Origin: Tilletiopsis washingtonensis
Taxonomy: Eukaryota; Basidiomycota; Exobasidiomycetes; Entylomatales
Assembly (NCBI RefSeq): GCF_003144115.1
Contig: NW_020312015.1
Coordinates: 111,544 to 175,543, forward strand
Length of the DNA: 64,000 bases
Direction of reading: 5' to 3'
Positions 55,091 through 64,000 of this stretch are shown here, piece by piece (positions within the stretch are counted from its first letter, which is position 1; each line of letters opens with the position of its first letter). Below the pieces are notes generated by a model that saw only the letters and a program-made list of their open reading frames with translations, did not search any database and was not told the DNA's origin. Position numbers and translations under genes: made by a program.

Positions 55091-55762
55091 ATTCTTCTCC
55101 CCTCGACGCAGCGCCAGCTTCTTGTTTTGCATCCGCGCACAGCGCACGAGTCGCGTGCAAGGGCTTCAGCGTCGCGGCTGCTGCGCCGTTGCTGGAGCCT
55201 GGCGCGTCGCGCTGGCGCCGCCTGCCTCGGCTGGACCAAGCCAGCGCCGCACTCAGACTCATCTCGCCGCCACGTGGGCTGCACAGTGCCAGCTCCTTTA
55301 TGTCCAGGAAGCGTGCACCCAGCCCTTGCGATGGCATTCAGTGCGATGCTGCTGCTTGTGATGAGCAAAGCGGCGGCGAGCATGTCGACGCTTCGCCAGC
55401 GTCGTGTGCCTCCGGACGCTTGGGCGCGCTTGCCGGCTAAGTGCTCTCTTTAGACTACGCGGCTTGCTGGCAGAGAAGATGTCGTCCATCACAGCCGGAG
55501 CACCCAAAGGCTCTCGATTTGCGTCTGTCTGCGCATCCGCTGCCCGAGTGTGGGCAGTTGCCGGCAATCCGGCTCGGATCCCAGGAGCAGGCGAGGGAGA
55601 GGGGCATACGGCGAGCGTGGCTCGTCGGTCGTGTAGAATCTGTCTGCGCATCCGCATCGGCTGCGATGTGAAAGCTTGTGACTGAGCACCTGCTGAAGGA
55701 GCCCGTCGAGGAGCACGACTGTGTCGCGAGGGCAGAAGCATAAGAGACGCCATGACGACCGC

Positions 55763-56157
55763 ATGGCGCTCCGTCTCCCCCAAGCAACAGCTTCCGACAA
55801 GCTCAACCTCCCAACGCGACTGCCTCTTCACAAGCTGCTCATCAGTAAGTCCCTTCCGTCCCCCTTCCGCGCACGCTCGCTGACCGTTCTTCAGCCATGT
55901 GCCGCGCGCCCGCCTCGTACTCGAGCGGCACCCAGACGCCCGCCTCGTCCGGCACCTGCTCGTACGCCGGCTCCGACTCGGGCTACGGCAGCTACAGCAG
56001 CGGCAGCAGCAACGCGAGTAGTGGCGGCATGAGTAAGTCGGACGCCAGCCGCGTGCAGTCGAGTCAGACCATCAGTGGTCTCTACGTCGGCGCTGGCTCG
56101 TTCGCTGCGCGTGCCCAGAGCGCCGGTGACCGCGCTGCAAAGGGTGGACGCAAGTGA
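55763..56157 (+). CDS. Small SMP-like protein
   Basis: Exons 55763-55844 and 55895-56157 (intron GTAAGT..TTCAG) encode 114 residues; an alternative start is the ATG at 55897 in exon 2 (86 residues) with the first exon noncoding. The C-terminal part MSKSDASRVQSSQ, then FAARAQSAGDRAAKG, has the repeated A-R-x-Q-S pattern of seed-maturation-protein (SMP)-like small proteins found across fungi, which are generally hydrophilic and expressed under stress or in spores. A Gly/Ser/Tyr-rich stretch (YAGSDSGYGSYSSGSS) precedes it. Assignment is from this motif only; the exact start is open. Confidence 0.6.
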
Positions 56158-56699
56158 GGTGAGTGAGCAAGCAGCGAGGAGAGAGATGGTGCTGATGGCG
56201 CACAGCCTCTCGCAGCCCTCCGCGCTTTGTCCACCGTCGGCAAACGAGCGCCCTGCTCTGCGCTCCATCAAGCAGGTCACCGCACGTCAAGCCCACCTGC
56301 CTCACTCTCCCGTGTCTCGCGCCTGCCCCTCTGCGTCAATGACACTGTGCTCTCTCCCTCTCTCTCATCTTGCTGCGTGTGCTCTTGCTTGTGTGAAGGT
56401 GCTGTTGCGTCGCTGTGTGGGAGAAGCAAGCGTGGCTCGACGCCGTCTCGCGTGCCAGGGTGCAGCTGCCGCGGGCCAGCCACGTGGCTTGAGGCGCGTC
56501 GGGTCGCGGCGAGGCGCGCGCGAAGATGAGCGCGGCGCGGCCGGCGCGGCCTCGGGGCAAGCGGGAGCGCCATGCGCACCTTGCGTTGCGACCTCTCACG
56601 ACCTCCCGCCGCCGCCGTTCTTCTCCACACTGTCGCGCTTGCGGCTCGCTGCTCTTCGCTCGCGCACACGACACCGTCTGCGTTCCGCCGCGAGCAGCC
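56158..56699. other. Intergenic region upstream of the RSF1-like gene
   Basis: 3' flank of the SMP-like gene and the promoter of the next plus-strand gene. CT-rich segments (about 56340-56380) are visible. No further feature. Confidence 0.5.
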
Positions 56700-59600
56700 A
56701 TGGCGCCGCCGCGCCGTGCCGCCGCCGTGGCCGCCAGCACGCTGCTCTCCTCCGCCTCTTCCTCCTCTCTCGCCTCCTCACAGCCGTCCTTCTCGGCGCC
56801 CGCCGCCGCCTCCGCCGCTGCAGCCGGGCCCTCTGCGGCGCGTGCGCCGCGCAATGCGCCGCCGCCGGCCGCCGTCGAGCCGCCGCTGAGCCCCGTCGTG
56901 CGCCGCCTGCGCCAGATGTGGACGTTTGCGGCCGTGTGTCAGTTCATGTTCACCTTCGACGAGGCCTTTGGCGTCAGTGGCTTCGAGACGGAGGTGAGTG
57001 GGCCGCTGCGAGTGGAGCAGACGGCATGTGCGGATAGTCGCTGGGCCCGTAAGGTCAGGCGCGCGGCTACATGCTGCCTGTGCCAGACTGCGAACTGTCA
57101 CTGCGTCGGCCCGTGACTGAAGCGGCAGCGCGGACATGTGCAGTGCCTGGGGCAGGCGCGAAGGGGCAGCAGAGGAGGTTGCGTCACGCCGCAGGCAGGC
57201 TCGGAGCAGCAGCATGCGTCCTGAGTACGTCGCCACCGCTTTGCGCCACATGTCTGCCCGGCAACGGCTGCCATACCTTTGCTGGTGTTGCTGTCCATCT
57301 CCTCACGCTGGAGCCAGCTGCCCGGGCCGTGCTGACCTTTGCTCTGCAGGCGCTCGAGCGCGATCTGGATGGCTCCGAGACGGCCGTCATTCCAGACCTC
57401 ATGCGCCGGCTGCTCTACACACTCACGCTCGACAAGACGATTGAGTGAGTCTCGTCGCCCGTCAGGCACTCACCGGCGCATCGGGAGCAGCGCCTTCGAG
57501 CTGCTAGACCAGGGCATGAGTCGGCCTTGCTTTTCCGTGCTGACGCGCGCGACAGCACGTCGAATTGGGAGCACCACCTGCGGCGACAGTACCTGATGCG
57601 TGCGCCGGACGTGAATCCGTTCGGCACAGCCGAGGCGCCGCTCTCCTGGGCTGCGCTCTCGCTCACCAACAAGGTGCGTCCGAGAGCCAATGTGCGAGCC
57701 GCAGAGCGCCGCTCACCCCCACGCCATGATACTCAGGTCCTTGCGTTGCATAGCCTGTGCGAGTGGCAGCTCGTCGACGCAGAACGCTTCCGCAAGCTCG
57801 TCAAGAGCGAGGAGGAGCCAGAGCTTTGGGTGCGTCTCGCTGTCGTGCACATGTGTGGTGCGCTGTTCACGCTTGCCTCTAGCGCATCGACCCGATCGGC
57901 TGGGATGGGCAGGAGAACACGTACTGGCTGTTTGATGGTGGGTAGCATCCGCCGTGCCTGCCTCTACACCTCTCACGCCCCGCGCACAGACAACCGGCTG
58001 TGGGTGCAGCACCCGCCGCCGGCGCCCAAGCCCAAGCCGCGCTCGCGGGTCGTGCCCAAGAAGGGCTCCAAGCGCGCGCGCGTCGAGGCAGCGCGTGCTC
58101 GGAAAGCGGCGCCCACCAAGAGCGAGGCGCCGCCACGCGGCACGAAGCGCGCTCGTGGTGCGGCGAGCGAGACGAGCCCGCCGGCGAAGCGGGCGCGCGG
58201 CGAGTCGGGAGGCCTGCCAAGGAGAGGCACGCGAGGATCCGCAGCGGCGAGTAGCACGCCGGCGAAGCGCACGCGCGGGAGCGCGGCGGCTGCTGCGCCC
58301 ACGAGCGCACGCTCGTCGCGCAGACTACGTGGGCCTGCAGAGGCGCAAGTCGACGAGGGCGACTGGGAGGAGGTGCCGTCGGGCATCCTGGAGTCGGACT
58401 CGGAGCTCTCGGATCTGTCAGAGCCGCCGGATGAGGGCGATGGCGGGGCGCTGAATGGAGAACAGGCCGAGGAAGAGGAGGTCAAGCCCGAAGCGCCAGA
58501 AGCGAGTGCAGGCGACGCACGCTCTAATGGCGACCATGCCGTGCATGATGCCGCGGACGACGTCAAGACAGACGAGGCCGACACTGTCATTCACGATGCG
58601 GCGCCCAATGGCGACGCGGCGAAGCACGAGGCGGCAGAGCCCATCGAGGAGGATCTCAAGTCCGAGCCGGTCAAGGACGAACAGGCTGAAGAGGCTGCCG
58701 CGCCCGCTGAGGCCGATGACTCTGACGAATGGATCGAGTTCGAGACTGTGAGTGCCTTGCGCGCGCGCGCGTGGGCGTTTGTGTTGCCATGCTCACGCTG
58801 CTGCAGGTCGCGGTGACTGGCGCTGAGTGGACGGCCATCAGCACGCGCTGGCAGCGCTCCAAGCACCCGGACGAGCGCGCGCTGCACGACTTGCTGCGCA
58901 GCACGGTGCTGCCAAAGGTGATGGCCGACATCGCGGAAGCGGAGCGGCAACGCGCTCTCGAGGCGGCACTGGCGAGCCGCAAGCGCAGCAGCCGCATTGC
59001 GCTAAAGGAGAGCGAGCGCGAGGAGCGCGAGCGCGATCGCTTGGCACGAGAGGCGATGGAGGAGCGCATGGCGAAGCTGCGCGCGGAAGAACAGATGGAA
59101 GAGGAACGTGCACGCGAAGCAAAGGAGGCGCATCGCACGCGCGAGGAGCGCGCACGGGAGCGCGAGGACCGCATCTACGCGCGCGAGCGCGAGGCGATGG
59201 AGAAGGCGCAGCGCGAGGCGGATGCGCGCGAGGAGCGCGAACGACTGCGCGAGGAGCGCAAGCGGCGGCGCGACGAGATCATTGCCAACGGCGGCGTGGC
59301 GCCGGAAGAGGACGAAGCGGCGGAGGAGGCCGCGGCCACCTCAAGCACCACTGCGGACGCCGAGCCACTGCCAGGCGGCACCGACGACGACTGGGATCTG
59401 GCGTGCGAGGTGTGCGGCGCAGCCGGCCACAACCCGGACGACCAGAGCGAGATCGTCTGCTGCGAGTCGTGCGGCGTGTGGCAGCACACGGAGTGCTGGA
59501 ATGCGTTCGACCGCTCCGTGCGCCGCAAGCCGCGCGACTGGGAGAACATCGACTTCTACTGCTCCAAGTGTCGCCCGCCGAGAGCGGACGAGCCGTGGCC

Positions 59601-60695
59601 AGGACGGGCGACGGCCAAGAGCAACGACTCGCCCCGCCAGCGCATCCGCGTCAAGCCGCTCGAGCCAGAGCATGTGTCGTCGCAGTCTTCGAGCGCTGCC
59701 AGTGCACCGCAGTCTGGCGCACAGGCCGTCTCTGGGCCAAGTGTGCCCTCTGCACCGCCGACGCAGCAGCCGCCTCCCACGACCGCTGCGCCAAAAGCAG
59801 CGCCGGCTGCGACGCCTGCGCCTCAGGCCGCAGCCGAGCCCGCGGGCTTGAGCGCGCTCGACGCGCTCGCCTTCGCAGCCAACGGACGCAGTCATCTTGC
59901 TGCTTCGCCGCCGAAAGCAAGCCTTGCGGGCCCTGCTCCCGTCGCTGCGCCTGCCTCGGCTTCTGCCAGCGGAGCGCCGAGAGCAGCGCAGCCAGCCGCC
60001 GCTATCAGCGGTGCTCCGCGACCGGCCGCCAGCAGCGCCCCTTCCGCCGCACCGCTCGCACCAAGCACCTCCTCTGCCGCACCGCGCACGCCGACGCCCA
60101 ACGGCGCGCACGTAGCCGCCTCTCCGCCCGTCTCTCCCGCGCCTTCGGCGCGCAGCGGCAGTGCCTCGCACACCAGTCCCTCGTCGCTGCTGCCCACGCG
60201 CGTCGGAGCACCGAGTGGCTCGTTCCCCATCCGCCGCGACGCGCCCGCACGCTCGCCGCTTTCGGGTCCGCACATCTCGAGCAGCGGCAATGTGCCTAGC
60301 ATGTCTCTCGGTCCTGCTGCGCGCGCCACAAGTCCGACGCCCAGCGGGGGTGCGCGAGGCACGTCGCTGGCGCCCTCGCCTGCTCCTGCGTCGGGCAGCT
60401 CGAGCGCTGCAGCAGCAGCAGCTTCGCCGCAGCCTGCGCCGCTGGCGCAAAGCCGGCCGCCGCAGAGCAGCGCCGCGAGCGCAGAGAACATGGCGCGCCG
60501 CCTCTCCTCGTCGTTCGGACCCAGTCCGCCGCGCGAAGCCTTCGGCTCGCCTGCTGCTGCAGCGGCACGCAGTGGAGCGCCGCAGGGCGCCAAGCCGTCG
60601 CCGCCGGTGGCACAGCCTTGCGCACCCGCGGCAGCAAAGGTCGTCGACGCTCCTTTTGCGCCAGCGCCGATGCAGCAAGCTCCGCCGCCGCCGCC

Positions 60696-60736
<41 letters not shown>

Positions 60737-60870
60737 CCGCGTCGCTTACGAACGGCGCAAGACCGCCGGCGGCCAGTGGCGCGCCCATGCTGCCGCCCAC
60801 GCAGACGTCTACGCTGGCGCAGCAGGCTCAAGCTCAGGCTCAAGCTCAGGCCCAGGCCCAGGCTCAGGCC

Positions 60871-60905
<35 letters not shown>

Positions 60906-61038
60906 GCAGGCGCAACAGCAGCAGCCGCAGCCGCAAGCGCAGCCGAACGCTCCCACTCCCGGCCCCTCTCCCTCTCCCGCTGCTGTGACGGCGGCGGCGG
61001 CAGCGGCAGAGCAGGGCTTGGGCTCGAGTTCGAGCTAG
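56700..61038 (+). CDS. RSF1-like WHIM/PHD-finger chromatin protein
   Basis: Seven exons: 56700-56993, 57350-57444, 57556-57673, 57737-57829, 57883-57937, 57990-58747 and 58807-61038 (1214 residues). The N-terminal part has MWTFAAVCQFMFTFDEAFG and RRLLYTLTLDKTI. WRIDPIGWDGQENTYWLFDD joined to NRLWVQHPPP follows, the WHIM-type motif of ISWI-partner proteins. A basic region and an acidic region precede a charged coiled coil (EREERERDRLAREAMEERM). A PHD finger follows at about 668-725 (LACEVCGAAGHN, CCESCGVWQHTEC, FYCSKCRPP) that should read histone H3 tails. The C-terminal third is low complexity, with 13 Gln and a long Gln-Ala repeat. This layout matches RSF1-type remodeling subunits. Intron 1 (356 nt) is long. 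Confidence 0.82.
60697..60735 (+). repeat. (CAG)13 polyglutamine tract
   Basis: Thirteen uninterrupted CAG codons in the last exon of the RSF1-like gene, just after a Pro run. Pure CAG composition indicates recent length change. Confidence 0.9.
60817..60915 (+). repeat. Hexanucleotide (CAGGCT)n Gln-Ala repeat
   Basis: About sixteen hexamer units (cargcy variants) encode alternating Gln-Ala, ending in a second short Gln run. The frame is maintained. Confidence 0.85.
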
Positions 61039-61062
61039 ATGCTCCCTCTCTTCCCCCCGCCT

Positions 61063-61101
<39 letters not shown>

Positions 61102-61457
61102 TCTCTCTCCCTCTCGCTGTAGACCCGACACACACGCGCACTACGCAACCCCAAAGTCAGCCACGCTCGTCTTGCCGACGACGACGAGGACGCGTGCTTC
61201 TAATATCAGACTCATTCGCACGCCATGCAGCCTCTCTCTCTCTCCCTCTCTCGTCTCCGCTCGGTGCTCGCGCGCGTTTCATAGTATGTCATGAGGGCCG
61301 GAGCGGGGGTGGAATACGTGGAAGGATGGGGGGGAGCGGGCGCGCGCGCTCGCACACGCCTCAACTGAAGTGAGAAGCGCCTCTTCGCAGCGCGCTCGCT
61401 GCTGTAGCTGGACGGCGGCGCGCGCGTCGGGCGTCGGGGGGCTAGGCGCGCGCTTTC
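61039..61457. other. Convergent spacer with extreme homopolymer
   Basis: Separates the RSF1-like stop from the capping-protein stop. Begins with the C36 tract and CT repeats. No coding signal. Confidence 0.6.
61064..61099 (+). repeat. 36-base poly-C tract in the RSF1-like 3' flank
   Basis: Uninterrupted C run 26 bp after the stop codon, followed by (CT)n. On the other strand it is G36. Confidence 0.9.
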
Positions 61458-63213
61458 CTACTTCGCAAGCTCGCCGCTGAGCTTGTAGTTGGACACCTGT
61501 ATGTGTGTGCGAGAGAGGGGCGCAGAAAGTGGGCATCAGTAAAGCCGCAGGAGGGGCGTAGAAGGAGGAGGGGAGGGGGGGTGCGTCACGCGCGCGCGCG
61601 CGCGCTGCGGGAACCAGGGCAGGGGCATGTGCGTGGCGCATCCGTCTTGCCCAGCGACTCAGACGCAACTTCTTGCGCGGCGCCCCCCAGAGCCCCGTCT
61701 CTCGTCTCCACAGCGCGCAGGCGAAGAAAGAAGGGGGAGGGGGGGGGGGGGGAAAGGGCCGCCAAAAACACACACACACACACACGCACACAAACTCACC
61801 TTGTCCCAATTGATCTTCTGCTTCGACACGGGCAGATTGCGCCTGAGCGCCTTGAACGCCTTTTCGCCCAGCTCGGCGACGCGCCGCTCGACGCTGGCGT
61901 GAAAGCGCGCCTCCTCCGCTTGCAGCGCCGCGGCGATGCGGGCTGCGAGCGCATCGACGTTTTCGGCATCGGAAGCGGGAGAAGAAGAGGCGGAGGCGTT
62001 GCCGGTGCCGAGGGAGAGGGAACGAGAGGAAGAGACGGAGAGTTGAACATTGCCGTTCTCGAAGTAGTGCACCAGCAGCTGGTGCGAGGCCTCGAGCGTG
62101 GCCGGCGCCGGCGCCGCTGGGTCAAACGTGTACGTGGCGCGCCAACGTCCCGCCCTGGCAGTGTGCCCCGCACATGCGGAGGGAAATCAGCAATCTTGAA
62201 GGGGGGAGAATGAAGGGAGGAGAAGAAGAGGGAGAGGGACAGACGACCGAAACGCACCAGAAGTTGCTCAGGCTGTACTTGTTGCCCACGACGTGGATGA
62301 CGAAGCGCGTGGCGCCTTGCGTCTCGCTGTCGACGTCGACGTCGTCCTGCGACTCCTCCTCCTCCTCCTCCTCCGAAGCCTGCGGCTCGGCGGCGGCGGC
62401 GGCGGCGGCGGCCGGAGTGTCCTCCTTGGCCTCGGCCTCGCACATCTCCTCTGCAGCGTCGGTCTGCTCCTCCTGCGTCTCCTTCTGCTCGTCAGCCGTC
62501 TCTCCGCTCTCCTCCGTCGTCTCCACCACCACCACAAGTGCCTCCTTCTCCTTCTCCTTCTGCTTCTTCTGCGCAGGCTGAGCAGCCCGACGACGGCCAA
62601 TGCCCAGCGAGAGCGGCACGACGACGACGGCGCCGTCGGCGAAGTGGTCCTGGGCGTAGGCGTCCAGCTGGGCATGCAGCGCCTTGCGCAGCGGCTCGGC
62701 CCAGGCGTTGGGGCGCAACGGGCGCGGCGCCGACGTTTTCTGGCGAGAGGAGAGGGGGTCAGCAAACTGTGGCTGGCTTAGAGAAGGAAGGGAAGGGAGA
62801 GGGGGAGAAGAATGCGATACCGGGCAAACCGGCACCCCCCGCCCAGGCAGACGCAAGTGCGCTGCCGTCGCCGCCGCCCCCAAAGCAGCATCGATGGGCA
62901 AACGATCGTGAGGATGGGGAGAGAGAGGACGCACCAAGCTCTTCAGATCCACCTCGAACGTCGTCTCGCCCCTGACATGGCGATACCTGTTGCCCTCCAC
63001 GCGTGTCTCCTTGCACACGACGGCCCTGTCGCCGGCGGGCGCCTCGACGAGCAGCAGCTGCTCCTCGGCGTGCTGCCGGAGCGCCGCTTGTGCTGCTGCC
63101 TCGAATGAGGGAGAGGAGTGCGAGGAAGAGAGAGAAGAGAGAGAGAGCAAGTCGGCGTACACGGAGCTGAGCTGGCCCGGTGGCGTTTGGAGGAGCAGAG
63201 AGGCGAGCGACAT
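61458..63213 (-). CDS. CAP1: F-actin capping protein alpha subunit
   Basis: Four exons on the minus strand: 63213-62935, 62739-62258, 62154-61800 and 61496-61458 (384 residues). It forms the heterodimer that caps actin filament barbed ends. Motifs include the start MSLASLLLQTPPGQ, the family block EASHQLLVHYFENGNVQL, then RRNLPVSKQKINWDKVSNYK near the end; GGRWRATYTF-type sequence is formed across the 62258/62154 splice. The usual length is about 270-290; the excess is an Ala/Glu/Lys-rich acidic insertion (about residues 135-215, with EEEEEEESQDDVDVDSE). The last exon holds only 12 codons behind a 303-nt intron made largely of simple repeats. Start and termini fit the family well. Confidence 0.88.
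61739..61792 (-). repeat. G14 tract and (CA)n repeat inside the last intron of the capping protein gene
   Basis: On the plus strand a run of 14 G (61739-61752) is followed by a CA dinucleotide repeat (about 61767-61792). In the transcript these are C14 and (TG)n immediately downstream of the 5' splice site. Confidence 0.85.
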
Positions 63214-63489
63214 TGGCTGGCAGTAGGGAAAGGGCGAGGGGGGGGAAGGGGGTGGGTGGGAGGGGAGAGGGACGTGGGAGGGACGTGCACGCGCCGCTCG
63301 CCGCCGCTTGCAGCAGCCAGCGGACTGGGAGAGCCGTGCGAGAGCGCCACGTGGCTTTGCGCGCCGCCAGCGCACAGGCGCAGCGCACACGCCAAGGCAG
63401 CGCGAGAAGAACACGCCGCGCCGAGAGCATCGCGCGCGTCTGTTTCTCCCTTCTCCCCCCCTCACCCCATCCACCGCGCCCATCCAACA
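63214..63489. promoter_or_regulatory. Short bidirectional promoter (capping protein / 3'-end gene)
   Basis: 276 bp separate two divergent ATGs. The half next to the capping-protein gene is G-rich on the plus strand (63236-63270); the other half ends in a pyrimidine-rich leader. No TATA box was seen. Confidence 0.5.
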
Positions 63490-64000
63490 ATGAGCGACAC
63501 CTTCGCGCCGCCCACGCCCGGGCGCGCGTACGAGAGCAGCATCCACGCCGCCGCGCACGACGCGGCCGTGGCGGCGGCCGCGGGCCTGCATGCGGCGCCC
63601 GCCGCTGCGCCCGCTAGTGAGCCGACGCCGACGCCGACGCCGACGCACTCCGAGCCCTCGCCGGCGTCTGCTGCCGCACCCGCACCCGCACCCGCACCCG
63701 TGGCGCCTCCTCCGCAGCAGCCGCAGCAGCCGCAGCAGCAGCCGCCGCTCGACGAGGCACGCCTGCCCAAGGGCGTCGCGCTGGCGCCGGGCGGCAAGGT
63801 GCGCCTGACGGACTATGTGAGTTTGTTGGTGGTGGTGGGGGTTGGCATTGTTGCCTCTGTCGCGCGCGCGCCCCGCTGTGGCGCTGCTGGGCTTTGGCGC
63901 GCGAGCGAAGGCGCCTGGTCTCAGGCCGAAGCGCACGCAGCGGATGCTGGCAGGGGGGAGCAAAAGCTTGCCATGGCAGGCCACGCTTGAAGGGGGGAGG
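63490..64000 (+). CDS. Unidentified protein, 5' part only
   Basis: Exon 1 (63490-63816) starts at ATG with MSDTFAPPTPGRAYESS and encodes 109 residues before a GTGAGT donor; the rest of the window appears to be intron, so the gene continues outside. The head is Ala/Pro/Thr/Gln-rich, with (PT)4, (AP)5 and PQQPQQPQQQPP repeats. The last part, LPKGVALAPGGKVRLTDY, is more ordered and may begin a folded domain. I do not recognise the family. Confidence 0.6.

Larger units (their letters stand above)
55041..55762. other. Intergenic region between tRNA-Arg and the SMP-like gene
   Basis: Contains the Pol III terminator and the C15 tract. Otherwise nothing is recognised up to the first exon of the SMP-like gene. 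Confidence 0.5.

Noticed and set aside
1-64000. Bacterial promoters, ribosome binding sites and operons
   Set aside because: Spliced genes, Pol III tRNA signals and mitochondrial/peroxisomal targeting sequences show eukaryotic nuclear DNA.

Overview
The window is nuclear DNA of a fungus, most likely a GC-rich basidiomycete. Short introns (mostly 50-62 nt) with GTGAGT/GTGCGT donors and CTGAC/CTAAC-like branch sites interrupt most genes. A complex I subunit and an ELMO-family protein are encoded, and the proteins are rich in Ala/Ser/Pro with long low-complexity linkers. Ustilaginomycotina (Exobasidiomycetes-like) is my guess at the group, with low confidence. I see no transposon proteins, rRNA, CRISPR or bacterial-type operons.

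Left part (1-24 kb): a 5'-truncated borealin-like gene; a secreted chymotrypsin-fold protease; a Ca3427/NMT1-like periplasmic-binding-fold protein; a 3.2-kb stretch without recognisable genes; an orphan Ser-rich protein; a probable PEX22; a giant PET127-like mitochondrial RNA-processing protein, head to head with an ELMO/PH-domain protein; and a Gcn4-like bZIP factor.

Middle (24-49 kb): an RTA1-family membrane protein; aspartate kinase (HOM3), a classic Gcn4 target in other fungi; an ASH1-like SET methyltransferase; the complex I NDUFA9-type subunit; peroxisomal acyl-CoA oxidase (C-terminal SHL); a PHO13-type HAD phosphatase; a choline-transporter-like (PNS1) protein; and a 13-exon aldehyde dehydrogenase.

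Right part (49-64 kb): a very large areA-GATA-like (DUF1752/DUF3295) protein; an intron-containing tRNA-Arg(TCT); a small SMP-like protein; an RSF1-like WHIM/PHD chromatin protein with polyQ and QA repeats; an F-actin capping protein alpha subunit with an acidic insertion; and the 5' end of an unidentified gene.

The genes do not form an obvious cluster. Themes recur: mitochondrion (PET127, NDUFA9), peroxisome (PEX22?, POX1), chromatin (borealin, ASH1-like, RSF1-like), and amino-acid control (bZIP, HOM3, areA-like). No clearly new system is visible. The most interesting local signals are the unresolved, possibly translationally controlled start of the bZIP gene with a perfect ATGACTCAT site upstream, two independent tandem duplications lying exactly over stop codons, micro-exons in the aldehyde dehydrogenase, and extreme homopolymer tracts next to the RSF1-like and capping-protein genes. 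All exon boundaries were derived by reading splice signals, checking phase continuity and comparing with remembered family motifs; no alignment was run.
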